DNA of 37,787 nt from contig JAJRTA010000194.1 in the NCBI GenBank assembly GCA_024278515.1, positions 1 through 37,787 on the forward strand. Reading direction: 5' to 3'. Positions 17,210 through 25,733 of this stretch are shown one piece after another; within the stretch, counting starts at the first letter, position 1, and each line of letters begins with the position of its first letter. The stretch comes from Candidatus Zixiibacteriota bacterium (GTDB lineage: Bacteria; Zixibacteria; MSB-5A5; GN15; FEB-12). The position numbers and the translations under genes are program-made. A model generated the notes under the pieces. It saw only the letters and a program-made list of their open reading frames with translations. It did no database searches and had not been told where the DNA came from.

Positions 17210-18037
17210 ATGAGTAATACCCTGCTCAAGCAAAAGATAGATGAAGCGGTTGATGTCATAAAAAAACAGGTGGATTTCGAACCCGTAATCGGAATCATCC
17301 TGGGCACCGGACTGGGTTCGCTGGTTGACGGCATCGAGATGGTTGGTCATGTGGAATACGAGAAGATTCCGCATTTCGCCGTTTCCACCGTTGAATCACA
17401 CGCCGGCCGTCTTTTGTTCGGAAATCTCAGGGGGAAACCGGTTGTATGTATGCAGGGGCGGTTTCATTATTACGAAGGGTATTCATTCGAACAGATAACT
17501 TTTCCTATTCGAGTCATGAAGGCGCTCGGTATTGAGACACTAATCGTCTCCAACGCCTGCGGCGGGCTTAACCCACAGTTCAAAGCCGGTGATATCATGA
17601 TGATTACCGACCATATCAATTTTTTCGGCGGTAATCCGCTGATCGGCCCCAACCATGAAGAGCTTGGCCCTCGTTTCCCCGATATGTACGAAACATACAA
17701 TTTCGAATACCGGAAAATAGCCCGCGAGGTGGCCCTCAGCCAGGGCATCCACCTGCAGGAGGGTGTCTATATCGGGCTGAGCGGACCGATGCTGGAAACA
17801 GCCGCCGAGTACCGGATGTTGCGCGGGTTTGGCGGGGACGCAGTCGGTATGTCGACTGTTCCGGAGGTGATCGTCGCCCGCCATCAGGGGACAAAAGTGC
17901 TGGGCTTCTCGATAGTCACCGACATGGGTTTGCCGGATAATATGCACCCGTTGAAAATCGAGGAAGTAATCGCGATTGCCGGTGAAGCGGAACCGAAGCT
18001 TCGTGATATCATCGCCGGGTGCGTGGAACGAATGTAG
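17210..18037 (+). CDS. punA: Purine nucleoside phosphorylase (trimeric PNP-I type)
   Basis: 275 residues, typical of trimeric PNP. It phosphorolyses purine nucleosides to base plus ribose-1-phosphate. Motifs: ILGTGLGSLVD, ESHAGRLLFG, MQGRFHYYEGYS, SNACGGLNPQFKAGDIMMITDHINFFG, and GPMLETAAEYRMLRGFGGDAVGMSTVPEVIVARH with the base-binding Glu. In human PNP the following motif is FSLITN, where Asn243 selects 6-oxopurines. Here it is FSIVTD (Asp at about residue 238), so specificity may differ. AAGGA lies 9 nt before the ATG. It is divergent from yggS. Confidence 0.94.
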   Translation: MSNTLLKQKIDEAVDVIKKQVDFEPVIGIILGTGLGSLVDGIEMVGHVEYEKIPHFAVSTVESHAGRLLFGNLRGKPVVCMQGRFHYYEGYSFEQITFPIRVMKALGIETLIVSNACGGLNPQFKAGDIMMITDHINFFGGNPLIGPNHEELGPRFPDMYETYNFEYRKIAREVALSQGIHLQEGVYIGLSGPMLETAAEYRMLRGFGGDAVGMSTVPEVIVARHQGTKVLGFSIVTDMGLPDNMHPLKIEEVIAIAGEAEPKLRDIIAGCVERM

Positions 18038-18178
18038 GGGGGATTCTGACTGCACCGGATCATCATGTTCACAGCGTGTGGACGCATGGGAATCGCAACG
18101 TCTACTTCGGCCACCCTTAGGCAGGGCAAGGTTTGAACGTTACGCCATAGCTCTTTTCTGGCTCCACTTTCTTTGATG

Positions 18179-18194
18179 TTTTCCTGAATCATTT
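18179..18194 (+). promoter_or_regulatory. 16-bp element upstream of the ECF sigma gene (copy 1)
   Basis: TTTTCCTGAATCATTT lies 18 bp before the sigma-factor ATG. The identical 16-mer is at 19424-19439 upstream of the RND transporter operon. It is followed here by an AT-rich TATATTATT. A shared promoter or operator element is inferred. The sigma gene itself has no clear Shine-Dalgarno. Confidence 0.45.
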
Positions 18195-18212
18195 TTCCTA
18201 TATTATTATCAA

Positions 18213-18815
18213 ATGGATGAGAAACAGTTGGTAGCTCTGGCCCGATCAGGCGATTTCGATGCTTTCGCCCGGTTGATCGAGGCCAACAAGCAGAAAATGT
18301 ACGGCCTGGTCAGAAGACTGGCCGGTAACGAACAGGATGCCGAAGATATCATGCAGGAAAGTTTCCTTAAAGCGATCGACAAGATCGACCAGTTCCGCGG
18401 CGAAGCGGCGTTCGGCACCTGGCTGTCATCCATCGCCCTGAACGAAGCCCGCGCCCTGTACTCCAAAAAGCGGCAGTCCGACCTGAAACCAATCGAGGAA
18501 TATCTGCCCGGCTCCGGATCGCACGGCGACGATCACCAGGACAGCCTTCGTCTGTTCGACTGGCAGTACCCGCACAAAATGATGGAATCGGCTGAACTCA
18601 AAAGCGCGGTCGATGAAGCGATAGCGGAACTGCCTTATATGTACCGCGAAGCGTTCCTTCTGCGCTACATCGAAGAACTGCCGGTCAGGGAAGTGGCTGA
18701 GCTGACTAATCAGTCGGTCGCCTCGGCCAAGTCAAGAATCCTGCGCGCGCGGCTGGCTCTGCGTGATCGCTTGTCCCAGGTTTTCGAAGATCGTTATGGC
18801 AAAAAAGTGTCCTGA
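18213..18815 (+). CDS. ECF-type RNA polymerase sigma factor
   Basis: 200 residues. Region 2 spans about 5-85 (LARSGDFDAFARLIEANKQKMYGLVRRLAGNEQDAEDIMQESFLKAIDKIDQFRGEAAFGTWLSSIALNEAR), including the DAEDIMQE core-binding motif. Region 4 spans about 130-185 (AIAELPYMYREAFLLRYIEELPVREVAELTNQSVASAKSRILRAR). No extra domains, so it is a group 4 sigma factor. The gene overlaps the anti-sigma gene by 20 nt, the standard sigma/anti-sigma pairing. The absence of a clear ribosome binding site before the ATG may mean weak or leaderless translation. Confidence 0.93.
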   Translation: MDEKQLVALARSGDFDAFARLIEANKQKMYGLVRRLAGNEQDAEDIMQESFLKAIDKIDQFRGEAAFGTWLSSIALNEARALYSKKRQSDLKPIEEYLPGSGSHGDDHQDSLRLFDWQYPHKMMESAELKSAVDEAIAELPYMYREAFLLRYIEELPVREVAELTNQSVASAKSRILRARLALRDRLSQVFEDRYGKKVS

Positions 18816-19062
18816 TTATATACAAGATCTTAATGACTATCTCGACGGCGGTATGAACCCGGAACTTTGCGCCGAGATAGAATCTCATATCGGCGAATGT
18901 GAAAACTGCCGGATCATGATCGACAGCCTCAGGCAAACGGTCACGCTCTGCCGTGACGGCAGCGAAGAACCTCTCCCCGAAGCGCTCGATAAAAGACTCT
19001 CAGGACTTCTCCGCGACCGCTGGAAAAAGAAGTTCGGGAAGCAGCGCGGGCAGGATTGTTGA
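18796..19062 (+). CDS. Soluble zinc-finger (ZAS-type) anti-sigma factor
   Basis: 88 residues from the ATG at 18796 (MAKKCPDYIQDL). The ORF track starts 11 codons earlier. The protein has the zinc anti-sigma pattern: a Cys near the N-terminus and H-x3-C-x2-C in SHIGECENC. No membrane helix is present, so it is a cytoplasmic sensor-type anti-sigma factor. Members of this family release their sigma factor on thiol oxidation or partner binding; which applies here is not visible. It overlaps the sigma gene by 20 nt, which implies coupled translation. Confidence 0.88.
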   Translation: MAKKCPDYIQDLNDYLDGGMNPELCAEIESHIGECENCRIMIDSLRQTVTLCRDGSEEPLPEALDKRLSGLLRDRWKKKFGKQRGQDC

Positions 19063-19290
19063 ACCCCCGGCAAGTGTAGCCTGAAGGGGGCGTTCTGATC
19101 TCTGATAACAAAGCCGTTCACCACAAACGTTGTATCTATCTCATGGCTTTCCCCCAAAATGGCAGGTGATTTCGGTTAATATGAAGTGGAACAAGAGGTT
19201 GGTATTTTCAACAAGCGGCCACAGTTGTCTTCAGAAATTGCGGAAACCTGCCATTGATTTGCCAGGTTCCGCAATCAGAAAGAATAGCTT

Positions 19291-19318
19291 GTCCTGCCGG
19301 ACTCGGTCCGGCATCCAG
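19291..19318. repeat. Dispersed intergenic repeat, partial copy
   Basis: GCCGGACTCGGTCCGGCATCC is near-palindromic and matches TTGCCGGACCTGATCCGGCATCC at about 25515. It is a shorter member of the repeat family also seen at 25535 and 32638. Confidence 0.55.
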
Positions 19319-19423
19319 CCTTGCACCCAAAGAGTGAATGCCGCCCTTTGCCGGCATGACCAGATAACTGCGGTCAGGCCGCTCCTGTCAGGTATTGTGA
19401 CTCAACGGCTTACGCCTGCCCAC

Positions 19424-19439
19424 TTTTCCTGAATCATTT
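19424..19439 (+). promoter_or_regulatory. 16-bp element upstream of the RND operon (copy 2)
   Basis: Identical to TTTTCCTGAATCATTT at 18179-18194, located 56 bp before the transporter ATG. Downstream context differs, and a CCTATMT block is 8 bp further away than in copy 1. The 16-mer alone is therefore the conserved unit. Confidence 0.45.
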
Positions 19440-19495
19440 CGAACCAAATCCTATCTAAAGGGCTAAACAAGAGAATAATCACAAAAGGACACGAA

Positions 19496-21829
19496 ATGAA
19501 AAAAGGAATAATCAATTTTGCAATCGGACACCCCTGGTGGGTGATCGGAATCACGGTGGTGATTACTGCCTTCTTCGCCGCCCAGTTCCCCAAGATAAAA
19601 ATCGACACCGATCCTGAGAATATGCTCGACGCCGATGAACCGGTCCGGGTGTTCGAGCATGAAATGAAGGAGACGTTCGGCCTGTCCGATTTCCTGGCCG
19701 TGGGTATTGTCAATGAGCCGACCGCGTTCACGGCGGATATTCTGAACCGGGTGTACGAAATCACAGCCGAGATCGAAGAAATCGATGGTGTGATCGCCAA
19801 CGACATCATGGCGCCTTCCACGGTTGATGATATCCGTCAGGGGAGTGACGGTACATTAATAATCGAGCCGCTGATGTCCGACCGGATCGAAACCGAGGCC
19901 GAGGCGAAGTATATCTTCGGGCGGATCCAGAACAACCCGATCCTGCGCGGCAAGCTGGCCGGTGAGGACGGCAAGGCGATCGCTATCATGGTGCCGCTCG
20001 AATCAAAAGATATGTCGCATCGTATAGCGGGCGAGATTAAAGCTATTGCCGATAAACATGCCGCCGGTTTCGAGGTCCATATCGCCGGACTGCCGATGGC
20101 CGAAGACTCGTTCGGATCCGAAATGTTTGCCCAGATGGCCTACTCGGCCCCGGCGGCGATGGCGATTATTTTCCTTTTGCTGCTGATGTTCTTCCGCAAG
20201 GTCAAAGTCATCCTGGCGCCGATGGTGGTGGCCATAATGGCGGTGATCTGGTCGATGGGGCTGTTGATACTGACCGGCAACACGGTACACATCATGGCCT
20301 CGATGATACCGATCTTTCTGATACCGATCGCGGTACTCAACTCGATTCATATTATATCCGAGTTTCACGATCACTACAAAAAATACAAGCACAAAGACGC
20401 CACCATCAGGCATTCGATCAATGAGCTGTTCGTCCCGATGCTGTTCACATCGCTGACCACAATTGCGGGCTTTATTTCGCTGGCCCTGACACCGATACCG
20501 CCGGTGCGGGTGTTCGGTATCTTTGTGGCTTTCGGTATCCTGGTAGCCTGGTTCCTTTCGCTCACCCTGAATCCGGCGATCGGGATGCTGATTTCCGACA
20601 AGACCCTGCGGAATTTCGGGCAGGAGGACGACAGTCGCGGCCCGCTTTCCAGTGTCATGCGCGCTTTCCGCAACCTGTCGTACCGCCGCGGCAAAACGAT
20701 CATTTTCGGCGCGCTGGCTCTAATGGTAGTTTCGGCGGTTGGTTTGTCGATGATTGTCGTCAACGACAACCCGGTGAAGTGGTTCAAAAAGTCGCATCCG
20801 ATTCGTATCGCCGACACCGCCATGAACAAACATCTGGCCGGTACTTATATGAATTACCTGGTGGTCGAAGGGGATGAAGACAACATTATGAAACGGCCCG
20901 AAGTGCAGCGCTATCTCGAATCGCTGCAAAAGGAACTGGTCAAAAACGAGGTGGTCGGAGCCGTGACCGGTCTGCCGGATGTGATAAAGAAAGTTCGCTA
21001 CGAACTGTATGGCGGAGATTCCACAAAACTGGCCCTGCCGGATAATGCCGACGAGATCGGTCAGATGTTGTTCCTTTACGAAATGTCGGGCGGTGATCCG
21101 GACGATCTGTTCAAATTCACTACGCCTGAATACGATCAGGTCAATATGTGGGTGCAACTCAAAAACGGGGATAATATGGCGGTTGCTTCGGTGGTTGATC
21201 AGGGGAACGCCTTTATCGAAAAAAATATACCCCCGGGCGGTATCAGTTTCAGGTGGGCGGGGTTGCCGTATATCAATATAGAATGGCAGAATCAGATGGT
21301 TTCCGGAATGCGTTCGTCGTTGCTGGGATCATACATTGTCGTGTTTATCATGATGATTTTCCTGTTCCGTTCGCTTCGCTGGGGACTGGCTTCGATGTTG
21401 CCGCTGACCATAACCATCATGGCCATCTATGCCTTTATCGGGTATATCGGCAAGCCTTACGATATGCCGGTAGCGGTGTTGTCTTCGCTGACCCTGGGCT
21501 TGTCTATCGACTTCGCCATTCATTTCATCCAGCGTCTGCGTATGATTCACAAACGAACCAACAACTTCCGCGAATCATTCAACGAGATATTCGAGGGAGC
21601 GGGTCGGGCGATCTCGCGGAACGTCCTGGTGATCGCAATCGGTTTTATTCCGATGCTGTTCTCCAGCCTGGTGCCGTACATTACCGTCGGGTCGTTTTTC
21701 CTGGCCATTATGGTGGTATCCGGACTGGTGACGATGCTGTTGCTGCCGGCCATTGTGCGCACTTTCAACAAAGCTCTGTTGCCGGTTAAAACCACTAAAC
21801 ATCCCACTACATCGACACCGGTCGAGTAG
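19496..21829 (+). CDS. RND/MMPL-superfamily transporter (HAE3-like)
   Basis: 777 residues. The layout is that of single-subunit RND exporters: TM1 (about 11-29), periplasmic loop 1 (LDADEPVRVFEHEMKETFG, typical of MMPL proteins), a five-helix bundle (about 222-365), TM7 (about 405), periplasmic loop 2 (VKWFKKSHPIRIADTAMNKHLAGTYMNYLVVEG), and a second bundle (about 605-760) with SLTLGLSIDFAIHFIQRLR, the proton-relay region. Such proteins export lipids, hopanoids or hydrophobic compounds using the proton gradient. Downstream LolA-like and beta-barrel genes 47 and 15 nt apart form an operon and point to lipid or lipoprotein traffic to the outer membrane. The substrate is unknown. Confidence 0.92.
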   Translation: MKKGIINFAIGHPWWVIGITVVITAFFAAQFPKIKIDTDPENMLDADEPVRVFEHEMKETFGLSDFLAVGIVNEPTAFTADILNRVYEITAEIEEIDGVIANDIMAPSTVDDIRQGSDGTLIIEPLMSDRIETEAEAKYIFGRIQNNPILRGKLAGEDGKAIAIMVPLESKDMSHRIAGEIKAIADKHAAGFEVHIAGLPMAEDSFGSEMFAQMAYSAPAAMAIIFLLLLMFFRKVKVILAPMVVAIMAVIWSMGLLILTGNTVHIMASMIPIFLIPIAVLNSIHIISEFHDHYKKYKHKDATIRHSINELFVPMLFTSLTTIAGFISLALTPIPPVRVFGIFVAFGILVAWFLSLTLNPAIGMLISDKTLRNFGQEDDSRGPLSSVMRAFRNLSYRRGKTIIFGALALMVVSAVGLSMIVVNDNPVKWFKKSHPIRIADTAMNKHLAGTYMNYLVVEGDEDNIMKRPEVQRYLESLQKELVKNEVVGAVTGLPDVIKKVRYELYGGDSTKLALPDNADEIGQMLFLYEMSGGDPDDLFKFTTPEYDQVNMWVQLKNGDNMAVASVVDQGNAFIEKNIPPGGISFRWAGLPYINIEWQNQMVSGMRSSLLGSYIVVFIMMIFLFRSLRWGLASMLPLTITIMAIYAFIGYIGKPYDMPVAVLSSLTLGLSIDFAIHFIQRLRMIHKRTNNFRESFNEIFEGAGRAISRNVLVIAIGFIPMLFSSLVPYITVGSFFLAIMVVSGLVTMLLLPAIVRTFNKALLPVKTTKHPTTSTPVE

Positions 21830-21876
21830 TACAAATATAGAAAAATCGAGAACAAAAAATATTCAGGAGAAATGCC

Positions 21877-22671
21877 ATGAGAAACCTGACACTGATTACA
21901 ATGATGCTTGCTCTGTTGCTTGCGACGGGAGCCGTGTTCGGACAGAACGCCAACGAGATTATGAAAAAGTCGCACATGGCGTATTATTACGCCGGTGATG
22001 ACGGTATCGCCGAAGTAACGATGCGTATCACCGACAAGCGCGGCAAGGAACGTATCAAGGAATTCACCATGTTGCGGATGGATGAATCCGACGGCGGCAG
22101 TCAGAAATACTATACCTATTTCAGAAAACCGTCCGATGTGTCCCGGTTGACTTTCATGGTGCACAAATCGCCCGATGGAAACGACCAGCGCTGGATTTAT
22201 ATCCCCTCGATCGATCTGGTGAAACCGATCTCGGCCGACGACAAGAACTCAAGTTTTGTCGGGTCGCATTTCAGCTACGAGGATGTCTCCGGCCGTCACT
22301 GGACCGAAGACAAACACACGATGCTTTCGGATTCCACAATCGACGGGCGGGGTGTGTTTGTGATCGAATCGGTGCCGATCGAAGACGACAAAAGTTTGGC
22401 CCGCAAGGTCTCCTATATTGACAAGGAAAATTATCTGCCGTTGCTCGAGGAGTACTATAACAAAAAGGGGAAACTGGAACGCCTGTTCAAGGCCGGCAAG
22501 ATTGAAGAAATAGATGGTTTTACGACCATGACCACTCGTTCGATGGAGAATCTCAAGAAAAAGGGGAAGACCATAATCGAGTTCTCTTCAATCAGGTACA
22601 ATGTCGGACTGAAGTCTGACTTTTTCACCGAACGTTACCTGAAAAATCCGCCGCGTCAGTTTATCAAATAA
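21877..22671 (+). CDS. Outer-membrane lipoprotein-sorting (LolA-like) periplasmic protein
   Basis: 264 residues with a signal peptide (MRNLTLITMMLALLLATGAVFGQ). The rest matches the LolA-like outer-membrane lipoprotein-sorting family: AEVTMRITDKRGKERIKEFTMLRMDE, YFRKPSDVSRLTFMVHK, RWIYIPSIDLVKPISADDKNSSFVGSHFSYEDVSGR, and Y.DKENYLPLLEEYYNKKGKLER. Such proteins have a half-barrel cavity for acyl chains and are often encoded beside MMPL transporters. It probably carries the transported lipid through the periplasm. GGAGAAATGCC precedes the ATG. Confidence 0.9.
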   Translation: MRNLTLITMMLALLLATGAVFGQNANEIMKKSHMAYYYAGDDGIAEVTMRITDKRGKERIKEFTMLRMDESDGGSQKYYTYFRKPSDVSRLTFMVHKSPDGNDQRWIYIPSIDLVKPISADDKNSSFVGSHFSYEDVSGRHWTEDKHTMLSDSTIDGRGVFVIESVPIEDDKSLARKVSYIDKENYLPLLEEYYNKKGKLERLFKAGKIEEIDGFTTMTTRSMENLKKKGKTIIEFSSIRYNVGLKSDFFTERYLKNPPRQFIK

Positions 22672-22686
22672 AGGAGGGATTACGCT

Positions 22687-23934
22687 ATGAAGAGAATAAG
22701 CATCATCATATTGGCCGCCCTCTCGCTGACCGCCGGTCCGGCCATGGCGGAAGTCACGATAGACGGTTTCCTTCAGACGCTCTACGGCGGACGCATAGAT
22801 GAGTCCAACCCGACGGCCACTGAACAAACGGCGTCGGAGACCCGGATGCAGTTGCGCGCGGAACATTACGGCGACGGAGTGGAATTTTTCGGACGGCTTG
22901 ACTTTGTTTATGACGGCGCCGACAGCAGCCGGTACGACTGGGAGCTTCGGGAAGGCTACATGAAGTTTCGGCTCGGTCGGCGTTTTGATTTCAAAGTCGG
23001 CCGCCAGATTCTCACCTGGGGGACCGGGGACCTGATATTCATCAACGATGTGTTCGCCAAGGATTACCGTTCGTTTTTCATCGGCCGTGACGATCAGTAT
23101 CTCAAGGCTCCGCAGAACGCCATACGGGCCGATTTTTACTCGGGTCTGGGGGCGCTGTCGCTGGTATGGACCCCCCGGTTCGAGCCGAACCGCCTGCCGA
23201 CCGGTCGACGTTTGAGTTATTTCAACGGTGTCGAGATTGTCGGTGAAGGGAGCTTCTTCAATCCGCCGACCCCGGAAGCGAAGTTTGAAAACAGCGAACT
23301 GGCCATGCGGCTCAACCGTCGAATCGGATCATTCGCCACATCCCTGTATTTCTACAAAGGATTCTACAAGAACCCACTGGGCGTGGTAATGGTTGATGAA
23401 ACGATGATGCCGGTCTATCCGAAACTTAACGTTTACGGGGCTTCGATTCGCGGCCCGATAGCCGGAGGAATAATCTGGATTGAAGGCGGTTATTTCGATT
23501 CGCGAGAAGATCTCAACGGAGATGATCCGATGATGCCGAACTCGTCACTCACCGGGCTGGCCGGGTTTGAACGTCAGATAGCTACCAATCTCACGGCCAA
23601 TCTGCAGTGGCAGGTGGACATGATATCCGACTGGGATACCTACAAAGCCCAACGTGAAGCGGCAGGCAGTTTTGTGCGTGATGAAATCCGACATCTGCTG
23701 ACTTCACGTGTTACCCGGTTGATGTATGACGAGCTGGTGAATCTTTCACTGTTCGTGTTCTATTCACCGACCGACGAGGATGGTTATTTCCGCGGTTCGG
23801 TGAGTTATAAATATACTGATGAACTCGAGCTGGCGCTTGGTGTTAATATATTTGAAGGAAAAAATCAGGCGACCGAGTTTGGTCAGTTTGAAAAAAATGA
23901 CAATGTTTACCTGAAACTGACATACGGCTTTTGA
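22687..23934 (+). CDS. DUF1302-like outer-membrane beta-barrel protein
   Basis: 415 residues with a signal peptide ending PAMAE. The mature part alternates amphipathic strands (VTIDGFLQTLYGG, DVEFFGRLDFVYDG-like, YMKFRLGRRFDFKVGRQILTWGTGD) and ends in YLKLTYGF, the terminal aromatic signature recognised by the BAM machinery. The RQILTWGTGD segment is characteristic of DUF1302-type barrels, which co-occur with MMPL and LolA-like genes. AGGAGG lies 9 nt before the ATG and the gene is 15 nt after its neighbour. Inferred: outer-membrane partner of the transporter. Confidence 0.85.
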   Translation: MKRISIIILAALSLTAGPAMAEVTIDGFLQTLYGGRIDESNPTATEQTASETRMQLRAEHYGDGVEFFGRLDFVYDGADSSRYDWELREGYMKFRLGRRFDFKVGRQILTWGTGDLIFINDVFAKDYRSFFIGRDDQYLKAPQNAIRADFYSGLGALSLVWTPRFEPNRLPTGRRLSYFNGVEIVGEGSFFNPPTPEAKFENSELAMRLNRRIGSFATSLYFYKGFYKNPLGVVMVDETMMPVYPKLNVYGASIRGPIAGGIIWIEGGYFDSREDLNGDDPMMPNSSLTGLAGFERQIATNLTANLQWQVDMISDWDTYKAQREAAGSFVRDEIRHLLTSRVTRLMYDELVNLSLFVFYSPTDEDGYFRGSVSYKYTDELELALGVNIFEGKNQATEFGQFEKNDNVYLKLTYGF

Positions 23935-23984
23935 TCATGACATGGTCGGCCTGCAATATGCAAAAATAAATGAAAGGCAATATT

Positions 23985-24179
23985 ATGAGTCTGGAAAACA
24001 TGGTAAGAATGCTGGCCGGATCGATGGTATTACTGTCGTTGCTTCTGTACTATCTGGTGTCGCCGTACTTTCTAATTCTTACGGCGTTCGTCGGCCTGAA
24101 CCTGCTGCAGTCCTCAGTAACAAAGTTCTGTCCGGCTGAAATAGCTTTTAAGAAGCTGTTCTTCAGCGGCGGGAAATAA
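23985..24179 (+). CDS. Small DUF2892-like inner-membrane protein
   Basis: 64 residues from the ATG at 23985 (MSLENMVRMLAGSMVLL), preferred over the upstream ATG at 23970 because AAAGG lies about 8 nt before it. Two membrane helices (about 6-24 and 28-45) are followed by LLQSSVTKFCPAEIAFKKL, the end typical of YgaP-type DUF2892 proteins (...LQS..TGFCP...LKKLG). The role of this family is unknown. It may be the last gene of the transporter operon, 50 nt after the barrel gene. Confidence 0.8.
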   Translation: MSLENMVRMLAGSMVLLSLLLYYLVSPYFLILTAFVGLNLLQSSVTKFCPAEIAFKKLFFSGGK

Positions 24180-24185
24180 GAAAAA

Positions 24186-24217
24186 AGTGCGCGGAAAGTC
24201 CGGTGTTTCCGCGCACT
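24186..24217. terminator. Strong 12-bp hairpin after the transporter operon
   Basis: AGTGCGCGGAAA and TTTCCGCGCACT form a perfect 12-bp stem with an 8-nt loop, 7 nt after the DUF2892 stop. The T-tract is on the minus-strand side (forward AAAAAA before the stem), so it is a canonical terminator for leftward transcripts. For the plus-strand operon it is a hairpin without U-tract. Confidence 0.7.
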
Positions 24218-25699
24218 GTGCAGCAAGAGGATCGGAATCAAGAAGCCTGATTCCTGCAAAGAAGTTTTTTTACGGTTCTGGTTGTCTTGCTTTTTTTCTC
24301 CCCCGTTAAGCGGGAGGCCGGGAGGTCATAGACCTCCCGCCTCTTGTCCGGTTTACTGACGAACGAAACTCTGGTCGTTCAGCCCCCATTCGACACGTAT
24401 CAAGCCTGTCCCCAACAACACCCCCGCTTGACACAACCTGTTGCGCAGCTCCTGCATCTGAAGAACCGGTTTCCGTTTTGACGCCCCTTTTGGCAGCCCC
24501 CTTAACCGTGCTCTTTCGTCAAACCTCTCGTTCTTTCCCTATCGCACCTTAAAGCTGCTGTCTGTCATCAACCCGGACTGCTTAATTTGCGGCCAAAGCG
24601 GCAGATGAAAGGACCCGGGTGCAGTGCGGCAGCCGCTTTGAGCCATATTTGAAATACTCGCTGCACTGCATCTTCCGCTTCGGTTTGAAACTCGCACCGT
24701 TTGTGCAGAAAAAAAGAGGTGGGAGAGAGGGTTGCGGATAATTTTACTGAAGCCGGCCTCGCGGCTGCCCTCAGCATGGTACCCACAGACCCTGTACTCC
24801 CCCCTTCGCTTGACCGCCTGGCTCCCTTTCACCCCCTCACGGTCTAAACCTCGAAATCGCCGTCCCTGGCGCCCGGTGTTAATCCTGTTTCCGGTGCGGC
24901 TGGTTTTCCGCGATCCCCCTGATACAGGATTACCTCTGCCATACGCAACTTTGGCCCCCGTGATCTCACAACCGGAAACAGCCCCCTTAAACGGATTTGT
25001 AAACAGGTCTGTCAGCCCCCGCGAACAGCCTGACAAATCTATTCCTTTCTGATGCTCAGAGTTGGCAAGTCGATATGTCTTCACTATTTCCGGCATCCTC
25101 TCTCCGGTTGCACGATACGGCGATTAGTTTTCTGGTCTTTTGACACCAGTCTCTAATCTCTTTTTTCGACAGAAGCCCGCCATACTGAACAAGGAAATAC
25201 CAGTGACAGAATGGCTATAGAACATAGCCATTTATTGAACCGCCCGTTGAAAGATATGAAGAAAGAACAGCCGGTTGAAAAACCTGTCAAACTCTATAAT
25301 ATCAGTATCTGTACCCACAAATATGATTTATTCTTTTTTCCCCTCTTGAGCGGGGCGGCTTCCCGAAAGGGGAGACGGGGTGTGTTGAGGTGCTGCGCAC
25401 GTGGACATACGTAACGCACTAACAACTGTCTGGATTCCGGGTCAAGGCCCGGAATGACGACAATGAGGATGCTGCTGGTATCATTACAGGATTACAGGTA
25501 GCGATACTCCGTCTTGCCGGACCTGATCCGGCATCCGGTTCTATTTCGTGTTATGCAGAACCTGATTCAGCATCCGGAAAACAAATGTACATGGATTCCG
25601 GTGCAGACCTGGAACGACATTTATTGGAAGGACTCTCATAAAACAAAATATGGTTTTATTAACAAGTCCTGAAGGGTGAGGTCTATGGTGCACATACAC
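24218..25699. other. Gene-free region with nested inverted repeats and C/G-tracts
   Basis: No credible gene in about 1.5 kb. Features seen: a hairpin CGGGAGGTC-ATA-GACCTCCCG (24319-24339); CTGTTTCCGG/CCGGAAACAG (24885-24894/24972-24981) overlapping AATCCTG/CAGGATT (24881-24887/24925-24931); GATTTGT/ACAAATC (24994-25000/25033-25039) with inner AGG/CCT and CTGT/ACAG; and four copies of CAGCCCCC (about 24381, 24495, 24979, 25014), two of them extended to CAGCCCCCTTAA. A 185-codon minus frame at 24539-25096 has no Shine-Dalgarno or recognised motif. From 25420 on there are dispersed repeats. A decayed element or a structured RNA are both possible. Confidence 0.5.
25535..25595. repeat. Dispersed intergenic repeat, copy 1
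   Basis: About 61 bp starting CCGGTTCTATTTCG and containing TGATTCAGCATCC and AAAACAAATGT matches 32638-32699 with roughly eight differences. It is preceded by near-palindromes (CCGGACCTGATCCGG; TCCGGGTCAAGGCCCGGA). This is a REP-like family confined here to intergenic DNA. Confidence 0.75.
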
Positions 25700-25733
25700 A
25701 AAAGGCGTCACCCGGGGTTAGCCGAGTGACGCC
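25700..25733 (-). terminator. Rho-independent terminator of nrdJ
   Basis: On the minus strand GGCGTCACTCGG and CCGGGTGACGCC form a 12-bp stem with one G-T pair and a 6-nt loop, followed by TTTTGTG. It lies about 95 nt past the nrdJ stop. A second, weaker hairpin (GGGTC/GACCC) sits between, near 25752-25771. Confidence 0.85.

Larger units (their letters stand above)
19063..19495. other. Intergenic region between anti-sigma factor and transporter operon
   Basis: 433 bp without a credible gene. It holds a weak CCCCC/GGGGG hairpin just after the anti-sigma stop, a dispersed-repeat fragment (19291-19318) and the 16-bp element (19424-19439). AAGGA lies about 7 nt before the transporter ATG. Confidence 0.6.

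Noticed and set aside
16991-17374. N-terminal extension of YggS in the ORF track
   Set aside because: Overlaps the divergent purine nucleoside phosphorylase gene and is not YggS-like; family homology begins near MIGQNIQQVYGRI.
24539-25096. 185-codon minus ORF, and the idea of a group II intron in this region
   Set aside because: No ribosome binding site or known motif for a protein. I looked for the intron domain V pattern with GAAA loop and for a reverse transcriptase and found neither.
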